31,351 bases of DNA, taken from contig CBDULZ010000058.1 of NCBI GenBank assembly GCA_965368185.1, forward strand, positions 1-31,351, in the 5' to 3' direction. Positions 8,052 to 15,963 of this stretch are shown piece by piece (positions within the stretch are counted from its first letter, which is position 1; every line of letters begins with the position of its first letter). The stretch is from Kriegella sp965368185. GTDB taxonomy: Bacteria > Bacteroidota > Bacteroidia > Flavobacteriales > Flavobacteriaceae. Below the pieces are notes generated by a model, which was not told the DNA's origin, made no database searches, and saw only the letters and a program-made list of their open reading frames with translations. A program made the position numbers and the translations under genes.

Positions 8052-8059
8052 TACATTTG
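8052..8059 (+). promoter_or_regulatory. Possible -7 element immediately before map
   Basis: TACATTTG matches TAnnTTTG and lies 6 bp before the ATG of map. The nearest TTG upstream (8023-8025) is 26 bp away, longer than usual. If used, the map transcript would be leaderless or nearly so; co-transcription with gpmI is the alternative. Confidence 0.35.
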
Positions 8060-8065
8060 CAAGCT

Positions 8066-8881
8066 ATGATAAAAATTAAAACATCCGAGGAAATTGAATT
8101 AATGCGCGAAAGTGCTTTGATCGTTTCCAAGACTTTAGGTATGTTGGCTTCGGAAATAAGGCCCGGCGTTACTTCGTTACAGTTAGATACAATGGCCGAA
8201 ACCTTTATTCGTGATCATGGAGCCGAACCTGGTTTTTTGGGAATGTACGACTTTCCGAACTCACTGAACATGAGTCCGAATGCCCAAGTAGTACACGGCA
8301 TACCTAACGATGAACCTCTAAAAGATGGCGATATCATATCGGTTGATTGTGGCTCGTTTAAAAATGGTTATTATGGTGACCACGCTTATACCTTTGAAGT
8401 TGGTGAGGTAGCCGAAGAAACAAAAAAACTGCTACGGGTTACCAAAGAAGCATTGTACATTGGTATTCGTGAATTCAAAGAAGGAAATCGGGTCGGTGAT
8501 GTAGCCTATGCCATTCAAAATCACTGCGAAAGTCATGGATACGGTGTGGTAAGGGAATTAGTTGGCCACGGACTAGGACAAAAGCTACATGAAAGTCCTG
8601 AAATGCCTAATTACGGTAGACGTGGAAGAGGTAAAAAGTTTATCGAGGGTATGGTGGTGGCCATCGAGCCTATGATCAATATGGGAACACGTAGAATTAA
8701 GCAATTGAAAGATGGTTGGACGATTCTTACCGCCGATGGAAAACCCAGTGCCCATTTTGAACACGATGTCGCCATTGTAGATGGCAAGCCAGAGCTTCTC
8801 TCTACCTTTCAATACATTTATGATGCCCTTGGCATCAAAAGTGATGAAGAGGACGAGTTCCGGAAAAAAGTGAACAACTAA
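8066..8881 (+). CDS. map: Type I methionine aminopeptidase
   Basis: A 271-residue cytosolic enzyme that removes the initiator methionine from nascent proteins. All five metal ligands of the E. coli enzyme are present, at a constant offset of three: Asp94 (SVDCGS), Asp105 (YYGDHAY), His168 (VGHGLGQ), Glu201 (AIEPMIN) and Glu232 (HFEHDVAIV). A catalytic histidine is in VVHGIP. I chose the ATG at 8066 (MIKIKTSEEIELMR) over an in-frame TTG at 8057, which falls inside a possible promoter element. The substrate-pocket region reads NMSPNAQVVHGIP rather than the E. coli-like SVN form; I believe this is usual in flavobacteria. It lies 34 bp after gpmI. Confidence 0.96.
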   Translation: MIKIKTSEEIELMRESALIVSKTLGMLASEIRPGVTSLQLDTMAETFIRDHGAEPGFLGMYDFPNSLNMSPNAQVVHGIPNDEPLKDGDIISVDCGSFKNGYYGDHAYTFEVGEVAEETKKLLRVTKEALYIGIREFKEGNRVGDVAYAIQNHCESHGYGVVRELVGHGLGQKLHESPEMPNYGRRGRGKKFIEGMVVAIEPMINMGTRRIKQLKDGWTILTADGKPSAHFEHDVAIVDGKPELLSTFQYIYDALGIKSDEEDEFRKKVNN

Positions 8882-8898
8882 CAGTTGGTAGTCTTCAG

Positions 8899-9663
8899 TT
8901 GAAAAAACTTTCTAAGCTCATACTTAATATTGTACCACGGCCACTGCTCATTAAACTGAGTTACTGGGCAGGTCCGCTTATAGCCATACTTATGCGCGGT
9001 CGTACGTATACCGACCCCATAGATGGTAAAAGCTTTAGAAAGTTTCTAACCTATGGTTATGAGAAACCTCGGGAAAACGTACTTTCCCCTTCTACGCTAT
9101 CGTTAGAGCGTCATCGCCTTTTATGGCTCTTCTTAAAGACCAGAACAGATTTTTTCACAGCAGACCACAAAGTATTACATTTTGCACCCGAGCAAGCGTT
9201 TTACAAGCGCTTTAGAAACCTTGCGAATCTTGATTATACCACCACGGATTTGAACTCTCCTTTAGCGGATGTGAAGGCCGATATCTGTAATCTTCCATTT
9301 ACCGATAATTCTTTTGATGTAATTTTCTGCAATCACGTTTTGGAACATATATCCGATGATACCAGAGCTATGCACGAATTGTATCGCGTGTTGCGACCGG
9401 GTGGGTGGGGTGTTTTTCAAATACCACAAGACCTAAATCGCAAAAAAACCTTTGAAGACGACAGTATTACCGATCGCAAAGAACGCGCAAAAGTCTTTGG
9501 GCAATACGATCATGTACGCATCTACGGAAGGGATTATTTTGACAAACTGCGCAGTATCGGGTTCAAGGTTGAAGAAGTTGATTTTACCAACACCCTAACC
9601 GCTGCTGAAATCGAAAAATACCGTCTGGCGAAGGGAGAAATCATACCCTTGGTGCGCAAGTGA
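8899..9663 (+). CDS. Class I SAM-dependent methyltransferase (type 11-like)
   Basis: A 254-residue protein. After an N-terminal stretch with a hydrophobic segment (about residues 5-32) it shows a Methyltransf_11-like core: VLHFAPEQAFYKRF in the position of motif I, the acidic TTTDLNSP, then ADICNLPFTDNSFDVIFC, NHVLEHISDD, and ELYRVLRPGGW with GVFQIPQD. Motif I has HFAPE instead of the usual glycine-rich ExGxGxG, a variant seen in some glycan or lipid methyltransferases; the substrate is unknown. The start is uncertain: no ATG precedes the conserved region, and the TTG at 8899 (MKKLSKLIL) is the most plausible. It lies 17 bp after map and is probably in the same transcript. Confidence 0.82.
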   Translation: MKKLSKLILNIVPRPLLIKLSYWAGPLIAILMRGRTYTDPIDGKSFRKFLTYGYEKPRENVLSPSTLSLERHRLLWLFLKTRTDFFTADHKVLHFAPEQAFYKRFRNLANLDYTTTDLNSPLADVKADICNLPFTDNSFDVIFCNHVLEHISDDTRAMHELYRVLRPGGWGVFQIPQDLNRKKTFEDDSITDRKERAKVFGQYDHVRIYGRDYFDKLRSIGFKVEEVDFTNTLTAAEIEKYRLAKGEIIPLVRK

Positions 9664-9742
9664 GTTTGTGATGTGAATTTACTTGCCATAGTTACACCCG
9701 TGCCAAGTGGACAGCCCATAAAGAGGGAACCAAAACACTTCT

Positions 9743-10750
9743 TTATTTAATCACTAAACTTTTAAACCCTTCGGTCATAAACTCTTGGGTATTTCCTTGC
9801 TCGTCGAGATATACGATATACGCTTCCAATTCGCGTTGCTTGGTCAGAAACTTCAGGGCATCGTCTAAATCCATAGCCATGAACGCGGTAGCATAGGCAT
9901 CTGCCTTGGCACAAGTGTCGGCCAAAATTGTCGCACCCAAGGTATTTGAATTCTTGGTAAATCCCGTCAATGGGTCGACGGTATGCACATATTTTTTTCC
10001 GGTGACCGGATCTACCCTAAAGTGGCGATAATTTCCAGATGATGCCAAAGCTTTATTCTTCAGCCCTATCATTAATTTCATGGTTCGCATCTCTTGCATT
10101 TGAGGGTCATCGACACCGACCGTCCATGGTTTTTCCTTAAGCTTGTTCGAGCCTTTTCCAACAAGCTCCCCCCCAACTTCGATCAAATAATCTTCTATTT
10201 CCTTTGAATCAAACAAAAGGGCCAATCGGTCTATGGCATAGCCTTTGGCTACGGCATTAAAATCAAAGTAAATATTGGGATGCGATTTCCTTATTGTGCC
10301 TTTTTCGGTTATACATACCTTATCAAATCCGACGTAGTCCAACAAACTATCAACTTGTGCACTATCCATGGTAATTTGTGACCCTGGGCCGAAACCCCAA
10401 GCATTCACCAATACCCCTACAGTTGGATCAAAATAGCCATTAGTCTTTTGATTGATATCTTTCGAAAGTACGAACACATCATGAAACATCGCATCGACCA
10501 CAATTGTTGAATCACCCTTATTTATTTTAGAGATATCGGAATCGGGAATATAGGTTGACAACGAATGGTTTATGGCATGGAACACAGAGTCGATCTCAGC
10601 TTGAAAATCAAGCTCCCTATCGGCCAGATAAATAATATTGTAAGTTGTGCCCAACGCCTGCCCTGAACTGTTGTTTCTGACTATCGTAGTTCCGTTCGAT
10701 GCGCAAGAAAAAAAAACGGAAAGACAAAATAAACTTAAAATTCTACCCAT
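9743..10750 (-). CDS. apbE: FAD:protein FMN transferase (ApbE family), probable lipoprotein
   Basis: A 335-residue protein with an N-terminal signal ending in VFFSC (Cys16), so probably a periplasmic lipoprotein. ApbE features are GTTYNIIYL near the start, VAKGYAIDRLA, IEVGGELVGKG, HTVDPLTG and the metal-site segment CAKADAYATAFMAM. ApbE enzymes transfer FMN from FAD to a threonine of target proteins; the known targets in Na+-NQR are NqrB and NqrC, whose genes lie upstream on the same strand. The start overlaps the stop of the 122-aa gene by 8 bp (ATGGGTAG), which indicates translational coupling. Both genes follow the terminator after nqrF, so they may be expressed at a lower level than the operon. 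Confidence 0.95.
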   Translation of the reverse strand: MGRILSLFCLSVFFSCASNGTTIVRNNSSGQALGTTYNIIYLADRELDFQAEIDSVFHAINHSLSTYIPDSDISKINKGDSTIVVDAMFHDVFVLSKDINQKTNGYFDPTVGVLVNAWGFGPGSQITMDSAQVDSLLDYVGFDKVCITEKGTIRKSHPNIYFDFNAVAKGYAIDRLALLFDSKEIEDYLIEVGGELVGKGSNKLKEKPWTVGVDDPQMQEMRTMKLMIGLKNKALASSGNYRHFRVDPVTGKKYVHTVDPLTGFTKNSNTLGATILADTCAKADAYATAFMAMDLDDALKFLTKQRELEAYIVYLDEQGNTQEFMTEGFKSLVIK

Positions 10751-11111
10751 TGCCTATTTCAATAAGTCCGTTATAAGCTACAATATATTCTTCATTCAAA
10801 TATACGGGTAGTTCTTGATTTGAAGCGTTATATAGTCCCACCCCCGCATAATAGGTACGTGCCTCATGCTTCAAAGCATGATCTTTCATTTTTTGCATCA
10901 ACGAGACATCGTAATTTGTAGGGTCTTTTGGATAACTAACACTTCGCACGATAATAAAGTGAAGTTCTTTTTCCTTTAGGCAAACAAACTGCGGATTCTT
11001 CTTAGGCTTGCTATTGACGCCCATGAACTCATACCCTTCGGCTTCCAATTCTTTCCCAACAATATTCATGGCCAAATTGTGCAATTCTTGTTCTGTCAAA
11101 GGTTTGCCCAT
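10743..11111 (-). CDS. Small conserved protein between nqrF and apbE (not a true NqrF)
   Basis: A 122-residue soluble-looking protein with no signal peptide or membrane span. It begins MGKPLTEQELHNLAMNIVG and includes FVCLKEKELHFIIVRSVSY and ARTYYAGVGLYNAS. It has one cysteine and no flavin, iron-sulfur or NADH motif. I recall flavobacterial proteins of this size and position being labelled Na+-NQR subunit F, probably by neighbour transfer; nothing in the sequence supports that label. It starts 94 bp after nqrF, beyond a terminator, and overlaps apbE by 8 bp. Coupling to the FMN transferase suggests a role in NQR maturation or flavinylation, which is inference only. Confidence 0.85.
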   Translation of the reverse strand: MGKPLTEQELHNLAMNIVGKELEAEGYEFMGVNSKPKKNPQFVCLKEKELHFIIVRSVSYPKDPTNYDVSLMQKMKDHALKHEARTYYAGVGLYNASNQELPVYLNEEYIVAYNGLIEIGNG

Positions 11112-11127
11112 ATGCTAAAATTAAGCT

Positions 11128-11162
11128 AAAAAAACCTGACAGGTTTAAAAATCTGTCAGGTT
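11128..11162 (-). terminator. Rho-independent terminator after nqrF
   Basis: Read on the minus strand, AACCTGACAG pairs with CTGTCAGGTT across a short A/T-rich loop, then a run of T follows (+ strand A-tract 11128-11134). It lies between nqrF and the 122-aa gene, so it should end most nqr transcripts and limit read-through into apbE. Confidence 0.85.
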
Positions 11163-11205
11163 CGTTAATTACTATTAATTAATGACTAATCGGTCTTTAA
11201 GATGT

Positions 11206-12513
11206 TTAGCCACCGAAATCGTCAAAACGTATATGCTCATCAGGAATACCAAAATCTTCTCCCATTTTCTGAACCGCTTTGTTCATCAATGGGGGTCCGC
11301 AGAAATAAAGTTCAATATCCTCTGGCGATTCATGGAGACTTAAATAATTATCGATAACACAGTTATGGATGAAACCTACGAAGCCATCACCAGGTGCATC
11401 GATATTTTCCTTTACTTTCCAATTGTCCTCTTCCATTGGCTCTGAAAGTGCCAAATAGAATTTGAAATTCGGAAACTCCCTTTCCAATTCATAAAAATGT
11501 TCCAAATAGAACAATTCCCTTTTCGAACGTCCGCCATACCAGTACGTGACCTTTCTACCTGTTTTCAAGGTTTTGAAAAGATGGTACAAGTGGGAACGCA
11601 TCGGTGCCATACCAGCTCCACCACCAACATAAAGCATTTCAGAATCCGATTCGTTGATAAAAAATTCACCGTAAGGTCCTGAAATAACTACTTTATCACC
11701 CGGTTTTTTTGCAAAGATATACGATGAAGCCACACCCGGATTAACAGACATCCAACCGTTTTTAGAACGATCCCAAGGTGGTGTTGCGATTCTGACATTC
11801 AACATAATTTCCCTTCCCTCGGCCGGGTAAGAAGCCATCGAATAGGCCCTCTCAACGGTTTCAGGATTTTTCATGACCAACGGCCACAATCCGAATTTAT
11901 CCCATTCAGCCTGAAACTTATCGGGAGTTTCGTGCTCTTCGGGATGTGCAGTAATATCAATATCGGAATACTTGATCTCACATGGTGGAATTTCAATCTG
12001 AATATACCCACCGGCTTTATAGTTCATATCCTCAGGAATCTCAACTACGAACTCCTTGATAAAGGAAGCTACGTTGTAATTTCGAACTACGGTAGCGTCC
12101 CATTTTTTTATACCAAAAACTTCTTCGGGAATGGTAATATCCATGTCTTGCTTCACCTTTACCTGGCAAGCCAATCGAGCTCCCTGGTTCAATTCCCTTT
12201 TAGAGAAATGGGGTGTTTCGGTGGGAAGCGCCTCACCACCACCCGAAAGCACATGACATTCACATTGAATACAAGTACCACCACCGCCACAGGCAGAAGG
12301 AAGAAATATTTTCTGATTTCCTAAAGTAGAAAGCAAAGAGTTACCTGAACCAACCTCTATTTTCTTTTCACCATTAATCGTAATGGTAACTGGCCCCGAA
12401 GGAGATAATTTTTCTTTGGTAAACAATAAAAGTGCGACCAAGAGCAGTAGTAGTATCATAAATGAGACTACGGTAATCAATATGGTTCCACCTGTACTTG
12501 CAGCTAAAATCAT
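11206..12513 (-). CDS. nqrF: Na+-translocating NADH-quinone reductase subunit F
   Basis: A 435-residue NADH-oxidising subunit. One N-terminal membrane helix (residues 10-31) is followed by a plant-type [2Fe-2S] ferredoxin domain with ligands Cys75, Cys81, Cys84 (CGGGGTCIQC) and Cys116 (ARLACQV). The C-terminal FAD/NADH reductase domain has RAYSMASYP (FAD), YVGGGAGMAP and CGPPLMNKAV (NADH), and ends in the family-typical FDDFGG. Electrons pass from NADH through FAD to the 2Fe-2S cluster and on to the membrane flavins and quinone. The length is close to the usual 405-430. It is the last gene of the operon, starting 2 bp after nqrE. Confidence 0.98.
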   Translation of the reverse strand: MILAASTGGTILITVVSFMILLLLLVALLLFTKEKLSPSGPVTITINGEKKIEVGSGNSLLSTLGNQKIFLPSACGGGGTCIQCECHVLSGGGEALPTETPHFSKRELNQGARLACQVKVKQDMDITIPEEVFGIKKWDATVVRNYNVASFIKEFVVEIPEDMNYKAGGYIQIEIPPCEIKYSDIDITAHPEEHETPDKFQAEWDKFGLWPLVMKNPETVERAYSMASYPAEGREIMLNVRIATPPWDRSKNGWMSVNPGVASSYIFAKKPGDKVVISGPYGEFFINESDSEMLYVGGGAGMAPMRSHLYHLFKTLKTGRKVTYWYGGRSKRELFYLEHFYELEREFPNFKFYLALSEPMEEDNWKVKENIDAPGDGFVGFIHNCVIDNYLSLHESPEDIELYFCGPPLMNKAVQKMGEDFGIPDEHIRFDDFGG

Positions 12514-12515
12514 GT

Positions 12516-13253
12516 TTATTTGTTTAAGGCATCGTTATAGGAAACTTCTTTTTCATCGATTTCCTTTTTAATTTCTTTTTTCTCATCGGTCTTCGCAGCA
12601 GTATTTTCCTCTACCGGTGGTGCAGCATCGTCACCTCCTGTCAACATCCCACCAAAACTTTGAAAACCTATTCCCATCAATCCGGTAATAATAAATGTGA
12701 TGCCCAATCCGCGTAACGGTGGCGGAACATTTGAATACCGAATTTTTTCGCGTATCGCTGCAATGGCCAAAATCGCCAAGAACCATCCGATACCTGAACT
12801 TACACCATAGTTAAAGGCAAGACCCAAAGTTTCTATTTGTCGTGATTGCATAAACAATGAACCTCCAAGAATCGCACAGTTCACCGCGATCAAGGGTAAA
12901 AATATCCCCAAAGAATTGTAAAGTGCCGGTGAAAACTTCTCCACTACTATCTCTACCAATTGTACCATCGTGGCAATTGTGGCGATAAACAGGATAAAGG
13001 AAAGGAAACTTAAGTTGTACTCTGCATATTCGGGGCCCAACCAAGCTAGTGCACCATCTTGCAACAAATACCTATCTAACAACCAATTCAATGGTACGGT
13101 CACGGCCAATACGAAAATAACTGCGGCTCCAAGACCAACGGCGGTAGTAACCTTTTTGGAAACCGCCAAATAGGAGCACATGCCCAAGAACACGGCAAAA
13201 ACCATGTTATCGATAAATATGGACCTAAAAAACAATTCTACATGCTCTAGCAT
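12516..13253 (-). CDS. nqrE: Na+-translocating NADH-quinone reductase subunit E
   Basis: A 245-residue integral membrane protein with about six helices, homologous to RnfA. Cys26 (LGMCSYLAVS) and Cys126 (AVNCAILGG) correspond to the cysteines that, with a pair in NqrD, hold the intramembrane iron centre. It is longer than Vibrio NqrE (about 198) for two reasons: a short periplasmic-loop insert between the first two helices and Cys126 (around RYLLQDGALAWLGPEYAEY), and a hydrophilic C-terminal tail of about 35-40 residues rich in Lys and Glu (EKKEIKKEIDEKEVSYN). The tail probably faces the cytoplasm or is flexible; its role is unknown. It starts 21 bp after nqrD. Confidence 0.97.
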   Translation of the reverse strand: MLEHVELFFRSIFIDNMVFAVFLGMCSYLAVSKKVTTAVGLGAAVIFVLAVTVPLNWLLDRYLLQDGALAWLGPEYAEYNLSFLSFILFIATIATMVQLVEIVVEKFSPALYNSLGIFLPLIAVNCAILGGSLFMQSRQIETLGLAFNYGVSSGIGWFLAILAIAAIREKIRYSNVPPPLRGLGITFIITGLMGIGFQSFGGMLTGGDDAAPPVEENTAAKTDEKKEIKKEIDEKEVSYNDALNK

Positions 13254-13274
13254 AATTCTTTTTTTAAATTTTGT

Positions 13275-13922
13275 TTAGTTGTCTTCGATCAACGCTTTGT
13301 TTCGCGAACGCTGTACCCAAATAATGATTCCCACGACGATTAATGCCGCCGGAGGGATAATCATGAATCCGTTGTTTTCATAACCCGTAGCATACAGCCC
13401 GGTTTTTTCAATGGGATTTCCCAAAACCGGAATTCCGAACAGCGTACCCGAGCCCAATAATTCCCTAAAAAAGCCTACGATAACTAAAATTACCCCGTAG
13501 CCCAATGAATTACCGATACCGTCTAAAAACGACCTCCAAGGGCCGTTACCCAGAGCAAAGGCCTCAAACCTACCCATGATGATACAGTTGGTGATGATCA
13601 GACCCACAAAGACCGAAAGCGTTTTGCTCAACTCATAAGCAAAGGCCTTCAGTACCTGATCCACGATAATAACCAAGGTCGCAACCACAACCAGTTGTAC
13701 AATAATTCGAATTTTCGATGGAATGATATTTCGCATTAAGGAAATGACCACATTACCGAGACCCAAAACGAACATTACCGATATGGCCATTACAATAGAG
13801 GCCTTAAGTTCGGCGGTAATCGCGAGGGCTGAGCAGATACCCAACACCTGAATGGTAATCGGGTTGTTGTCGGCTAGCGGATCTAAAATCAGATTAGCAT
13901 CTTTTTTTGTCAATAGTGCCAT
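13275..13922 (-). CDS. nqrD: Na+-translocating NADH-quinone reductase subunit D
   Basis: A 215-residue membrane subunit with six hydrophobic segments, homologous to RnfE and related to NqrE by inverted topology. Family sequences are DNNPITIQVLGICSALA with Cys30 and GLIITNCIIMGRFEAFA with Cys113. These match the two NqrD cysteines that take part in the iron centre shared with NqrE. The length is typical (about 210). It starts 9 bp after nqrC and belongs to the nqrABCDEF operon. Confidence 0.98.
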   Translation of the reverse strand: MALLTKKDANLILDPLADNNPITIQVLGICSALAITAELKASIVMAISVMFVLGLGNVVISLMRNIIPSKIRIIVQLVVVATLVIIVDQVLKAFAYELSKTLSVFVGLIITNCIIMGRFEAFALGNGPWRSFLDGIGNSLGYGVILVIVGFFRELLGSGTLFGIPVLGNPIEKTGLYATGYENNGFMIIPPAALIVVGIIIWVQRSRNKALIEDN

Positions 13923-13931
13923 AGTCTCTAC

Positions 13932-14681
13932 TTATTTTTTTCTTATGGTTTCTAAATAATCCTTATACAGGTTTACACTCTCACTGATCATGGCCGATAC
14001 ACCATTACCAGTAATAGTGGCTCCCGCGAGCGCATCTACCTCATTGTCTTCTTTTTCCTTGTTCAGGGGATCATTGTTTCCCTTGGCCACGTTGATGCCC
14101 GCATATCGGGTTCCGTCTAAAATAGATTCTCCGGAAAAGTCATCCATAAAGTAACGTTGTTTGATGTTGGCGCCAAGACCTGGAGTCTCCCCTTTATGAT
14201 CAAAATATACACCCTGCACTACCAGATTATCATCCAATGAAATAAAACCCCAAATTGCATCCCATAATCCTTTTCCGTACATCGGTATGATGTAGTATTT
14301 CTTTCCATCCTTTTCACCGATAAACAAAGGCAACTTTGGCGTACCCCCGCTCTTTGCGATGGCCAATTGCTTTTTCAGGTCAATAAGATAGGCCTCGTTG
14401 TCGGGCGAAGTATTACCCCCATCGATGACCAATTGCTCAGTAATGTATTTCGAAAACTCGCCTTCGACCTCATCAGTAGGCACAAAGCTAACGCTGCCTT
14501 CATCGGCATTTTCATTGACACCCATTGCGTAGAGAATATTCTGCTGTTTTTCGAAACGTTCATTCTCTTCAATCTTTTCTTTTAGACCCGAGGCCAAAAA
14601 AGCCAGAACCGACCCAACGACCACAACCATGACGGCCGCAAAGACAACGGTGTATAAATTTTTATCTGTGTTGATCGCCAT
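13932..14681 (-). CDS. nqrC: Na+-translocating NADH-quinone reductase subunit C (FMN-binding)
   Basis: A 249-residue protein with one N-terminal membrane helix (residues 10-31) and a periplasmic FMN-binding domain. The covalent FMN site is in DALAGATITGNGV, with Thr222 the expected attachment residue. The serine or threonine that often precedes GAT is alanine here. Other family segments are YIIPMYGKGLWDAIWGFI and DHKGETPGLG. FMN is attached by ApbE, whose gene lies downstream of this operon. The gene starts 2 bp after nqrB. Confidence 0.98.
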   Translation of the reverse strand: MAINTDKNLYTVVFAAVMVVVVGSVLAFLASGLKEKIEENERFEKQQNILYAMGVNENADEGSVSFVPTDEVEGEFSKYITEQLVIDGGNTSPDNEAYLIDLKKQLAIAKSGGTPKLPLFIGEKDGKKYYIIPMYGKGLWDAIWGFISLDDNLVVQGVYFDHKGETPGLGANIKQRYFMDDFSGESILDGTRYAGINVAKGNNDPLNKEKEDNEVDALAGATITGNGVSAMISESVNLYKDYLETIRKK

Positions 14682-14683
14682 AA

Positions 14684-15961
14684 CTAAATTGTTTCTGCTT
14701 TAAGTTCTTTTGCTGCGCCCTCAGAATCTTTGGGCAAAATCGTCGCATTTTTAAGACGTTTCATTCTGCGTTTCACGTTACCACGGATAACATAATGATC
14801 TATGGTCGGTGCAAAAACATTCATTAAAAGGATCGCCAAGAAAACACCTTCAGGATAAGCAGGATTGAACACCCGGATCATTACCGAAATAAATCCGATG
14901 AAAAACCCATAAATCCATTTGCCCCTATTGGTCTGTGCACCTGTTACGGGATCGGTCGCCATATATACAATACCAAAGGCCAAACCGCCCACCAATAAAT
15001 GTTTCCAGAAATCAAAGCTCATCAGTCCGTAAAACTTACTTGTTTCGGTGATCCAACCTTGATCGACAACACCATTAAAGGCAAGCCCCATAACCAAGGA
15101 ACCAACTACGGCACTGACCATAATACGCCAGCTCGCAATTTTACTGAAAATCAAGAAAAGTCCGCCCAACAAGATCAACAACGTTGAAGTTTCACCAACC
15201 GACCCGGGAATAAACCCGAAGAACATATCGGAAACGGAATAGGAGTATTCATGGCCCTGCGCCAAAAAGCCTAAAATCGTTTCTCCGGAAATCGCATCGG
15301 GACCACCCGCCAAATCAACGGCTTCATGAACCCAAACTTTATCACCACTCATCCATGTAGGATATGCGAAAAACAAAAAGGCCCTAATGGTCAAAGCAGG
15401 ATTGAGAATGTTCATTCCGGTTCCACCAAAAACTTCTTTACCGATTACTACACCAAAGACAACTGCCACGGCCAACATCCAAAGTGGAGTATCTACAGGA
15501 ACTATCAAAGGCACCAACATACCGGTAACCAGATACCCTTCTTCTACTTCATGCCCTTTAATTACCGCAAAAATAAACTCTATGAGAAGGCCTACGCCGT
15601 ACGAGACAATAACCAAAGGCAAGACGGTTGTGATACCTACCCAAAAATTCTCCCAAGTAAGAAAATTGCCCCAAAGGGATAATTCCCGAGATACGCCTGC
15701 TGCGGCATCAATAGCCGCGTAATGCTGATATCCTGTATTAAAAAAGGAGAACAACAACACCGGAACCAATGCCATAATTACCGTATTCATCGTACGTTTC
15801 AAATCATCGGCAGCCCGCACATGCGACCCGGAGTGGGTGGTTTCATCAGGTGCGAACAAAAACGTATGAAACGCATTGAAGGCCGGGGCCATCTTTTTGT
15901 CCCGATAATGATGCTTTAAAATGTGCAATCTCTTTTTAAAAGTCAATCTTTTATCGCTCAT
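14684..15961 (-). CDS. nqrB: Na+-translocating NADH-quinone reductase subunit B (FMN-binding)
   Basis: A 425-residue membrane subunit with about ten helices, homologous to RnfD. It carries a covalent FMN on Thr258 in GSVGETSTLLILLGG and, in characterised enzymes, riboflavin and the quinone site. Typical family segments are KEVFGGTGMNILNPAL and YMATDPVTGAQT. Na+ passes mainly through this subunit in structural models. A second SGET sequence around position 15280 is not the flavin site. The start lies 2 bp after nqrA. Length is close to the Vibrio form (about 414). Confidence 0.98.
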   Translation of the reverse strand: MSDKRLTFKKRLHILKHHYRDKKMAPAFNAFHTFLFAPDETTHSGSHVRAADDLKRTMNTVIMALVPVLLFSFFNTGYQHYAAIDAAAGVSRELSLWGNFLTWENFWVGITTVLPLVIVSYGVGLLIEFIFAVIKGHEVEEGYLVTGMLVPLIVPVDTPLWMLAVAVVFGVVIGKEVFGGTGMNILNPALTIRAFLFFAYPTWMSGDKVWVHEAVDLAGGPDAISGETILGFLAQGHEYSYSVSDMFFGFIPGSVGETSTLLILLGGLFLIFSKIASWRIMVSAVVGSLVMGLAFNGVVDQGWITETSKFYGLMSFDFWKHLLVGGLAFGIVYMATDPVTGAQTNRGKWIYGFFIGFISVMIRVFNPAYPEGVFLAILLMNVFAPTIDHYVIRGNVKRRMKRLKNATILPKDSEGAAKELKAETI

Positions 15962-15963
15962 CT

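Noticed and set aside
9664..9742. Terminator between the convergent methyltransferase and apbE genes
   Set aside because: No stem of useful length followed by a T-tract is visible on either strand.
15277..15291. SGET sequence in NqrB as a possible second covalent flavin site
   Set aside because: The established FMN threonine is in the later GSVGETST motif (Thr258); this copy lies in a loop region (DAISGETIL) and aligns with non-flavin sequence.
15326..15722. Open frames of 111-118 codons on the plus strand inside nqrB
   Set aside because: They are antisense to a strongly conserved membrane protein gene, their sequences look like reverse complements of hydrophobic codons, and no promoter or start signal supports them.
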